Made by a program: the position numbers and the translations under genes. Of a DNA stretch of 64,000 bases, positions 38,393 through 47,400 are shown in pieces (within the stretch, counting starts at the first letter, position 1; each line of letters opens with the position of its first letter). The stretch is taken from assembly GCF_010093305.1 (NCBI RefSeq), contig NZ_PDWS01000003.1, forward strand, positions 165,001-229,000, read 5' to 3'. Below the pieces are notes generated by a model. The model had not been told where the DNA came from and did no database searches. It saw nothing but the letters and a program-made list of their open reading frames with translations. This DNA is from Pseudoxanthomonas sacheonensis. GTDB taxonomy: Bacteria > Pseudomonadota > Gammaproteobacteria > Xanthomonadales > Xanthomonadaceae.

Positions 38393-38418
38393 AAGTTCAG
38401 CTTATATGGTGCATCGCA

Positions 38419-39387
38419 ATGCCTGACAAGCCCATCGCAACCCCCCGATTTCCTTACAAATCGGACAGGCTCAAGCCCTTGCGGGCGTTCTGCCAGACGG
38501 TACGCCTGGGGTCGGTTTCGCGCGCTTCGGAGGCTTTGTATGTGAGCCAGCCGGCCATCACCCTGCAGCTGCAGGCGCTGGAGCGCGAGTTGGGGGTAGG
38601 CCTGTTCGAACGCAGCGGCAGGCGCCTGACCCCCACCCGCGAAGGCCAGCTGCTGTACGAACTGGCCCAGCCGCTGGTCGAAAGCCTGGACGGGCTGGGC
38701 AGCAGCTTCCGCGAAAAAGTCCGCGGGCTGGATGCCGGCGAACTCAACATCGCCGCCAACAGCTCCACCATCCTCTATCTGCTGCCCAAGATCGTGGAGC
38801 ACTTCCGCAGCCAGCATCCGGAAGTGCGCCTGACCCTGCACAACGCGGTAAGCGCCGACGGCACCGACCTGCTGCGGTCCGATGCGGTGGATCTGGCGGT
38901 GGGTTCGATGCTGGATATACCGCAGGATCTCAGCTACGAGCCCGTATACCGTTTCGAGCCCCTGCTGATCGCACCGCCGGATCATCCGCTGATCAAGCAG
39001 CGCACGCTGAAGCTGGAGGATCTGTCGCCCTACGGATTGATCCTGCCGCCGAAAAGACTGGTGACCTACCGTCTGGTCGACCTGGTGTTCCAGCAGAACC
39101 GCGTGCCCTACACGGTGGCGCTGGAAGTGGGCGGCTGGGAGGTGATCAAGCAGTACGTGGCCATGGGCATGGGCATTTCCATCATCACCTCGATCTGCCT
39201 GACCGACGCCGACCGCGACCGCCTGGCCGCGCGGTCGCTAAGCCAGTGGTTCCCCGCCCGCAGCTATGGCGTGGTGGTGCGCAAGGGCAAGTACCTGTCG
39301 CCACAGGCCCGGGCGTTCATCGAGCTGATCCAGCCTGACCTGTTCACCCGTAGCAGCTACGACGACACCGGTCATTCGGAACGTTAG
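38419..39387 (+). CDS. LysR-family (CysB-like) transcriptional regulator
   Basis: 322 residues. An N-terminal winged helix-turn-helix (PLRAFCQTVRLGSVSRASEA then SQPAITLQLQALERELGVGL) is followed by a substrate-binding domain of the CysB-like type (ELNIAANSSTILYLLPKIVE, MGMGISIITSICL). The inducer is unknown. Divergent orientation next to aceB suggests it regulates the glyoxylate shunt. Confidence 0.9.
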   Translation: MPDKPIATPRFPYKSDRLKPLRAFCQTVRLGSVSRASEALYVSQPAITLQLQALERELGVGLFERSGRRLTPTREGQLLYELAQPLVESLDGLGSSFREKVRGLDAGELNIAANSSTILYLLPKIVEHFRSQHPEVRLTLHNAVSADGTDLLRSDAVDLAVGSMLDIPQDLSYEPVYRFEPLLIAPPDHPLIKQRTLKLEDLSPYGLILPPKRLVTYRLVDLVFQQNRVPYTVALEVGGWEVIKQYVAMGMGISIITSICLTDADRDRLAARSLSQWFPARSYGVVVRKGKYLSPQARAFIELIQPDLFTRSSYDDTGHSER

Positions 39388-39457
39388 AAGAATCGGTGCG
39401 ACAAAAAGCCAACGCCTGGAATCGGCGATCAACGTTGACAGACACAGGCGTCGCTTT

Positions 39458-39540
39458 TGCCCCCTTTGGAAAAGGGGGCTACGGGGGATTTGCTCTTGAT
39501 CTTGCTTTGGCCGGCAACCATGCCGGCAAGACCAACAACG
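39458..39540. repeat. Short hairpins between the LysR and VOC genes
   Basis: GCCCCCTTTGGAAAAGGGGG folds into a near-perfect hairpin, followed by GCCGGCAACCATGCCGGC. The gap separates two convergent genes. Probably dispersed repeat or transcript-end structures; no ORF supported. Confidence 0.5.
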
Positions 39541-39903
39541 TTATTGGTTCTCTGCTGTCGCCTGCCCGATCCACAGCCTGTTTCCGTCGGGATCGTCGAA
39601 GCGGAACTCGGTCATACCGTAGAACGAAGTCTCCAGGTCGGGAACGGCCAAGCCGTTGTCGCGAAGCTGTTGGTGGTACTGCTTGATGTCGTCCGGATAC
39701 AAGTAGAGAACAGACGTGCGCGGACTCTGCGGATGGACGTTGATCGACTGATCCACCATCAGCCGGCATTCGTCGAAACACAGCATCGCCCAGCGCCAGC
39801 TATCGTTCCTGTTTTCAACGCTGAAACCGAGCTTTCGATAGAACTCGACGCTCGCGGGCATGCTTCTTACCGGGAGCATCGGGATGAGACGGGTCATCTT
39901 CAT
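39541..39903 (-). CDS. VOC/glyoxalase-fold protein (bleomycin-resistance-like)
   Basis: 120 residues, a single vicinal-oxygen-chelate module pair: MTRLIPMLPVRSMPASVEFY then RKLGF at the start, and MTEFRFDDPDGNRLWIGQAT at the end with the conserved DPDGN turn. Such proteins bind metals or antibiotics, or act as dioxygenases or lyases; the substrate cannot be deduced. Confidence 0.85.
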   Translation of the reverse strand: MKMTRLIPMLPVRSMPASVEFYRKLGFSVENRNDSWRWAMLCFDECRLMVDQSINVHPQSPRTSVLYLYPDDIKQYHQQLRDNGLAVPDLETSFYGMTEFRFDDPDGNRLWIGQATAENQ

Positions 39904-39987
39904 GGGAATCTCACAAAGTCGGTATATAGCGCCTGAACCAAGCCGGTCTTCGAAACGGTTTCGGCTCGAATGACTGCCAGAAGCAAT

Positions 39988-40365
39988 TCAGTAATCGCAC
40001 TTCAGGTCTCCCTCGATGACGCTGGAGCCGATGCTGAGGATGGCGCGACCGCCCACTGCATTGAGGTTGAATGAAGGCGGCAGGGCAAGGTTCTTCGGGT
40101 TGCGGAACTCCAGGCTGACCTTCCTCGCCTTTTGACTGAAATGCTTGAGCGAGTAATCCGCAGGATCGAGCGTAACCGGCTTGCCGGACCCGAATGTCGT
40201 TGAGCTGAAGACGATGACCGGGTCCGCATCCCCATAACCGATAAACTCCAACTCGTAATAGCGGGACGCTTCGCCGGCCGAGAATGTGCAAGCGGTTTGC
40301 GAGGCGAGAGCAGGCTGATTCACGAGGGCCAGCAATGTTGCGGCGGAAGCGAGCTTGCGGATCAT
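39988..40365 (-). CDS. Exported hypothetical protein
   Basis: 125 residues with a signal peptide (MIRKLASAATLLALVNQPAL, likely cleaved after ALA). The mature part has two Cys, one near each end (TACTFSAGEA and GDLKCDY), which could form a disulfide. Predicted mainly beta strands. I do not recognise a family. Confidence 0.65.
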   Translation of the reverse strand: MIRKLASAATLLALVNQPALASQTACTFSAGEASRYYELEFIGYGDADPVIVFSSTTFGSGKPVTLDPADYSLKHFSQKARKVSLEFRNPKNLALPPSFNLNAVGGRAILSIGSSVIEGDLKCDY

Positions 40366-40405
40366 GGGCCGGACTCCTTGATTGAACCGCGCCGGAAAGC
40401 GCAGT

Positions 40406-40471
40406 GTAGGGCGGGCACTGCCCGCCAGCTTTACCGTGGCGCGGAAACGAGGCGGGCAATGCCCGCCCTAC
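40406..40471. repeat. Paired REP hairpin, family E (GTAGGGCGGGC)
   Basis: GTAGGGCGGGCACTGCCCGC and the inverted GCGGGCAATGCCCGCCCTAC flank a short loop. Same architecture as the other REP pairs (GTAG head plus hairpin) with a different stem sequence. It lies upstream of the exported unknown. Confidence 0.88.
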
Positions 40472-40584
40472 GCCGGGTCTTCTGCAGCGGTAAGCATCAG
40501 TCGGCCCATCATTACCCATTGCCGCCCCACTGCTGAGCCGATCCGGGCCGCCAAGCGGCCTCGGTTTGGAGGAATCGTCCGCCC

Positions 40585-41193
40585 TCATTCCATGGGCTGG
40601 CGGATGATGGTTTTCCACTTGGCCGGATCGGCGCGGCGGATGTCGCTCAGATACACCTCATGGTGCTTTCCGGCAAGCGCCGAGCGCGCGCCGATGAAAT
40701 CATGGACCCGCTGGATGGTCGGACCCTCTTCACTGAAGGGGCCGATGTGGAGTATCTGGGCGCAGGACCCCTCGGCGAACTTCTCCAGCCTGAGCGAATC
40801 GATCGCGGCAAGCGCTTTCTTTCGCTTCACTTCCGCAATGGCCGCCCGGATCACCGCCTCTTCCAGGAAATCAGGCTGCATGATCATCATCGTCCATTTC
40901 CACTTCGACTTGTCGTTGGCGGCGAAAGAGGACATGTCGTCCGACCACCAGAGCCCTTCGAGAGGCATGACGGCGTAGTCGATGCCGTGCGCTCCTTTCT
41001 TCATCATGAACTTCGCCGCGTACGAGACGGAGAACAGGGCTTCCACCGCCTCGGCGTACTTCTGCGATGTGTTGGGGTCGCCTTCGCCGTCGATCATGAG
41101 GAACCGGAAAGTTGGCACGTCCACCTGGACCACTTCCTTTGCGGAGGGCTGGTAGAGATGCTTCAGTTCTTTCTTGAGATCGATTTTCTGCAC
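40585..41193 (-). CDS. GyrI-like small-molecule-binding protein
   Basis: 202 residues from a GTG at 41193 (VQKIDLKKELKHLYQPSAKE), preceded by GGGA. Typical blocks: FRFLMIDGEGDPNTSQKYAE, DYAVMPLEGLWWSDD and AQILHIGPFSEEGPTIQRVH. This free-standing GyrI-like (SOUL/AraC effector-like) type binds or hydrolyses small toxic molecules in some members; the ligand is unknown. The frame runs on to 41781 without further family similarity. Confidence 0.85.
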   Translation of the reverse strand: MQKIDLKKELKHLYQPSAKEVVQVDVPTFRFLMIDGEGDPNTSQKYAEAVEALFSVSYAAKFMMKKGAHGIDYAVMPLEGLWWSDDMSSFAANDKSKWKWTMMIMQPDFLEEAVIRAAIAEVKRKKALAAIDSLRLEKFAEGSCAQILHIGPFSEEGPTIQRVHDFIGARSALAGKHHEVYLSDIRRADPAKWKTIIRQPME

Positions 41194-41421
41194 TAGCGGT
41201 CCCGAAGATGGCCGACGCCTGGATTGCACCGGCCCGTAGCGGATCGGTCGCGGCAAAGAGTACAACCGAAACCCGGTTTTCTGGGCGCAACCAAGATACC
41301 CGCTCGGCCCGAAACGAATCGCCGGTCGAAAGGACGCAGGCCCGCAACGCAGGCATTCACAAGCCACTTCCCCCGCCAATGCAATGATCGAAGCCCTGTT
41401 GGTTCGAGGCGACGGTTCGAT

Positions 41422-44400
41422 ATGCCCAGTGCTTGGCGGATCTTCGGTCGTTGGCTGCGTTTGCGCAGACGCATCCGGCGCTGGCAGCCCACCGTCTTGC
41501 AGAAGCCGCTGCTGGCCGAGGAACCCTTGCGGTCCCAGCTGCTCAGCGCCGAACAGATGGAGCGGCATGGCAGAGCGCTGGCGCGCGAACATCGCGTGCA
41601 CCTTCTCCCGCAGCCCGACCAGCTGCTGTCGCGGCTGAAAGAGAACGAAGGCCTGCTGGACGACGCCAATTCCCTGCTCACCAAGATGGTGCAGGACGAA
41701 GTGCGCATCACTCCCGCCGGCGAGTGGCTGCTGGACAACTACTATCTGATCGAAGAACAGATACGCACCGCAAGGCGGCATCTTCCCAAAGGCTACAGCC
41801 GGGAACTGCCGTCCCTGAGCAAGGGCCCTTCCGCCGGACTGCCGCGCGTCTACGACCTAGCGATGGAAGCCATCGCCCATGGCGACGGCCGTATCGACGC
41901 CGAGACCCTGAGCCTGTTCGTGGCGGCCTACCAATCGGTGGTGCCGTTGAAGATGGGCGAATTGTGGGCCATACCCATCATGCTGCGGCTGGCGCTGATA
42001 GAGAACCTGCGGCGCATGGCGGTGCGGGTGATGCGCGACGGCATAGACCATCGCCTGGCGGCCGACTGGGCGGGCCTGCTCAACGATACGGCCGACAACT
42101 CGCCCAAGAACGTGGTGCTGGTGGTGGCCGACATGGCGCGCTCCAGTCCGCCGCTGTCGGGCGCTTTCGTGGCGGAACTGATCCGCGGCATCCATGGACG
42201 CAGCGCAGCGCTGGCCATGCCGATGAACTGGACCGAGCAATGGGCGGCCGACAGCGGCCACAGCATCGAAGCGCTGGTGCACGCCGAGAGCCAGCAGCAG
42301 GCCTCGGACCAGGTGTCGATAAGCAACAGCATCGGCAGCCTGCGTTTTCTGGCCAACATGGACTGGCGCGAGTTCGTCGAAACCATGAGCCTGGTCGACA
42401 AGACCCTGCGCGAGGATCCCGCAGGCACCTACGCGTCCATGGATTTCAGCACCCGCGACGCTTACCGGCATATGGTGGAAAAGGCGGCGCGGCTCAGCGG
42501 CGCCGACGAAATGGAAGTGGCGCGCAGCGTGCTGGCATTGGCGCAGGCGCACGCCGGCACGCGCGACATCCGCGCGCATGTGGGCTACTACCTGATCGAC
42601 GACGGCGTCGCGCAGATGCGTGCGGCGGTAGCCGCGCTGGAGACCGCGCGCAAGCCGGTGCGCCTGCGTCCGCGCAGGATCCCGCTGTCCCTGTACCTGA
42701 CGCCTATCGTCGCCATCGCCCTGGCCTTTACCTGGATCCTGGTGACCGAGGCCAGCGCGGGCCGCTTCGGCTGGGTCTGGCTGAGCCTGTTCGGCGCGCT
42801 GGGCGTCATCGCCTTCAGCGAACTGGGCATCGCCCTGGTCAACTGGGCGGCAACGGTGCTGGTGGCGCCGCAACCGCTGCCGCGCATGGACTATTCCCAT
42901 GGCCTGCCCGCCGATGCGCGCACGCTGGTGGTGGTGCCCAGCATGATCGGCAGCGTCCAGGGCATCGATGCGCTGGTCGAAGGACTGGAAGTGCGTTTCC
43001 TGGCCAACCGCGACGCCCACCTGCATTTCGGCCTGCTGACCGATTTTCTGGATGCCGATCAGCAGATCCTGCCTGGCGACCAGCCGTTGCTGGACCACGC
43101 GGCGCATCAAGTGGAACGCCTCAACGCGCGCTACGCGCCGGAGAGCAACGACCTGTTCTTCCTCTTTCACCGTCCCCGCCAATGGAATCCGCGCGAGAAA
43201 ACGTGGATGGGCTACGAGCGGAAGCGCGGCAAGCTGGCGGCGCTGAACCGTCTGCTGCGCAGCGGCGCCGGCGATCGGTTCCTCAAGATCGCCGGCAATA
43301 CCGCCGTGCTGAGCAACGTGCGCTACGTCATCACTCTGGACACCGACACCCGCCTGCCGCGCGATGCCGCGCGCGAGTTCGTCGCCACCCTGGCCCATCC
43401 GCTCAACCATGCGCGCTTCGACGAGAAGAAACGCCGGGTCACGCGCGGCTACGGCATCCTGCAGCCCAGCGTGGGCAGCAGCATGAGCGGACGCATCAAT
43501 TCGCGCTACGCGCGCATGTACGGCAGCGAACCGGGCATCGATCCTTACACGCGCACGGTGTCGGACGTGTACCAGGATCTGTTCGGCGAAGGCTCGTTCG
43601 TCGGCAAGGGCATCTACGACGTGGACGCGTTCGAGCATGCGCTGGAGAACCGCTTCCCCGCCAACAGCATCCTCAGCCACGACCTGCTGGAAGGCTGCTA
43701 CGCCCGGGCCGGGCTGGTCAGCGACGTGCGCCTGTTCGAAGACTATCCGGCGCGCTACGCCGCCGATGTGAAGCGCCGTTACCGCTGGATCCGCGGCGAC
43801 TGGCAGCTGCTGCCCTGGCTGCTGCCGTGGGTACCGCGCCACGGGGGCGGATTCGAACGCAATCCCCTGTCGGGCCTGTCGCGCGGCAAATTGCTGGACA
43901 ACCTGCGGCGCAGCCTGGTGCCCGCAGCGGCGACCGCATTGCTGGTCCTGGGCTGGACCCTGGTGCCGCGGACTTTGGCCTGGACCTTGTGGGTGCTGTG
44001 TCTTCTGCTGTTGCCCATCCTGGTGCCGACGCTGCGCGACTTGTTCGTCAAACCGGTGGACATGGCGCTGGAAACGCATCTGCTGCAGGTGCTGAAATCC
44101 TGCGCACGGCAGCTCGCGCGCGCGGTGGTGAATCTGGCCTGCCTGCCTTACGAAGCCTTCTTCAGTCTGGGCGCGGTCGTGCGCACGCTGTGGCGGATGG
44201 CGGTCAGCCGCCGGCATCTGCTGCAGTGGAATCCTTCCAGCGAAGTCGAGCGCAGCCTGGGCAGCGGTTTCGGCGCGGAACTGCGCGGCATGTGGTTCGC
44301 GCCGGCGTTCGCCATCGCCGTCGCGGCGCTGCTGGCCCAATCCAATCCAATGGCGCTGTGGGTGGCCGCGCCGATCCTGGCCCTGTGGCTGTCTTCGCCC

Positions 44401-47400
44401 GCACTGATGGCATGGATGGGCAGGGCGCCCAAGCGGAAATTCGCCGAGCTGTCGCATTCGCAGCTGGCCTTCCTGGGCCGCCTGTCGCGCCGCACCTGGG
44501 CCTTCTTCGAGACCTGGATCCGTGAGGAAGACCATTGGCTGCCGCCCGACAATATCCAGGAACATCCCGCCCTGGTGGTCGCGCGGCGCACTTCCCCCAC
44601 CAACATGGGCCTGTCGCTGCTGGCCAATCTGTCGGCCTTCGACTTCGGCTATCTGCAGGCGGGCGGATTGATGGAGCGGACCCAGCGCGCGCTGGCCACC
44701 ATGGAAATGCTGCCGCGCCATCGCGGGCATTTCTACAACTGGTACGACACCGAAACGCTGCAGCCCCTGCCGCCTCGCTACGTCTCCACCGTGGACAGCG
44801 GCAACCTGGCCGGGCACCTGCTGACCTTGCGCCAGGGTTTGCTGGCGCTGCTGGATGCGCCCATCCTGGCCCGCTCCACCTTCAGCGGTCTGGCCGACAC
44901 CTTCGGCGTGCTGGAGGAAGTGCGGCTGGCGGCGGGTTTCGGCGGCGATGCGCTGGACCCGGCGGTGGAAGCGTTCCGCGAACAACTGGAGGCCGCGTGT
45001 ACGTGGCTGCCGCTGTCGCTGCCTGGCGCCGAACGCACGCTGGCGTCGCTGGCGGATCAGGCCGCGGCGATCCTGGCGGCCTGGCCGGTGCCCGTGGCGA
45101 CGGAATTCGACGCCGAACCGCACTGGCCGACCTTGCTGGCCAACGCGTGCCGGTCCGCGCACGAGGAACTGTTGTTCTTCGCACCCTTGCTCTCTTCCTC
45201 CGACAAGGAGATGGGCCAAGCGCCGGCCGCGGCGACCGCCGGGCCTATTCCCACTTTGCGCGAATTGAGTTCGCAGACCCACAATGCCCAGGCGCAGGAC
45301 CGCGCACGCGCGCGCATCCGCGAGCTGGAACGGCTGGCGCATCTGGCCGGCCAGTACTCGCTGATGGAATACGGCTTCCTGTACGACCGCGGCCGCCATC
45401 TGCTGTCCATCGGCTACAACGCCGACGAACGGCGCCTGGATCCGGGCCACTACGACCTGCTGGCTTCGGAAGCCAGGCTGTGCAGTTTCGTGGCCATCGC
45501 CCAGGGCAAGCTGCCGCAGGAAACCTGGTTCGCGTTGGGACGGCTGCTGACCGAAGTGGACGGGGACGCCACGCTGCTGTCGTGGAGCGGCTCGATGTTC
45601 GAATACCTGATGCCGCAGCTGGTGATGCCCAGCTATCCGGACACTCTGCTGGACCAGACCTCCAGGCACGCGGTCGATGCGCAGATCCATTTCGGCGCGC
45701 GGCGCAACGTGCCCTGGGGCATTTCCGAATCCGGCTACAACACCGTCGATGCGCGCATGAACTACCAGTACCGCGCCTTCGGCGTGCCGGGCCTGGGCCT
45801 GAAGCGCGGGCTGGGGCAGGACCTGGTGATCGCGCCCTACGCCACCATGATGGCGCTGATGGTGGCGCCGGAGGCGGCGTGCCAGAACCTGCAGCGTCTC
45901 ACCGAGCTCGGTTTCAGCGGGCGCTACGGCATGTACGAGGCCATCGACTACACGCCCAGCCGGGTTCCCCGCGGACAGGACCATGCGTTGGTTCGTTCGT
46001 TCATGGCCCACCATCAGGGCATGGGTTTCCTGGCCCTGGACTACCTGCTGCACGACCAGCCCATGCAGAAGCGCTTCATGGCCGACGCGGAATTCCAGGC
46101 GACCTTGCTGCTGCTGCAGGAACGCATTCCGCGCATCGGCGTATTCCACCCGCACGAAGCCGAAGCCACCGGCGTACGCAGCGCACCGGCCGCCACGGAA
46201 ACCCAATTGCGCGTGTTCCGCGATCCCAACACCGCCAGGCCTGCGGTGCAGATGCTGTCCAACGGCCGCTACCACAGCCTGTTGACCGGCGCCGGCGGCG
46301 GCTACAGCCGCCTGCGCGACATGGCGGTGACGCGCTGGCGCGAAGACGGCACCCGCGACCACTGGGGCAGCTTCTGTTATCTGCGCGATGTCTACAGCGG
46401 CGAGTTCTGGTCGGCGGCCTACCAGCCGACCTGCGTACCGGTGGATCAGTACGAGGCGATATTCTCCGATGCCAAGGCCGAGTTCCGCGGGCGCAAGCGC
46501 GGATACGACTCGCATCTCGAAATCGCGATCTCGGCCGAAGACGACATCGAACTGCGCCGCCTCACCGTCTGCAACCGCTCGCGACGCGCGCGCACCATCG
46601 AAATAACCACCTATGCCGAAGTGGTGCTGGCGCCATCGATCTCCGATGAACTGCACCCGGCTTTCAGCAACCTGTTCGTGCAGACGCGGATCGTGCGCGA
46701 CAAACAGGCGCTGCTGTGCACGCGCCGGCCGCGCGCGCACGACGAAGTGCCGCCATGGATGCTGCACCTGGTGGCGGTGCACGACGCCGATATCGACAGC
46801 ATTTCCTACGAAACCGACCGCGCGCGCTTCCTGGGCCGCGGCAATACCCCGCGCAACCCGCAGGCCTTGTCATCGCTGGAGGCCTTGTCCGATTCCGAAG
46901 GATCGGTGCTGGACCCCATCGTCGCCATCCGCTGCCGGATCACACTGGCGCCCGACCAGACCGCCATCGTCGACATGGTCACCGGCGTCGGCGCCGACCG
47001 CCAGGCGTGTTCGGCGCTGATCGACAAGTACCGCGACCGCCGCCTGGCCGATCGCGTGTTCGACCTGGCGTGGACGCACAGCCAAGTGGTGCGCCGGCAG
47101 ATCAACGCCTCGCAAGCGGACGCGCAGCTGTACGAGCGTCTGGCCGGATTGATGGTGTACGCGCATCCGTTCCTGCGCGCGGACGGCGCGGTGCTGATGC
47201 AGAACCGCCGTGGGCAATCGGGCTTGTGGGGACATTCCATTTCCGGCGACCTGCCCATCGTGCTGGTGCAGATCGCCGATGCGGCCAACATAGAACTGGT
47301 CCGGCAGATGGTGCAGGCGCATGCCTACTGGCGCTTGAAGGGCCTGAACGTGGATCTGGTGATCTGGAACGAGGACCAGGCCGGCTATCGGCAACAGCTG

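Noticed and set aside
41857..46782. 1641-residue minus-strand ORF opposite the glucan synthase
   Set aside because: His/Arg/Gln/Gly-rich composition typical of antisense frames in GC-rich coding DNA, no domain visible, and fully covered by ndvB with clear motifs.
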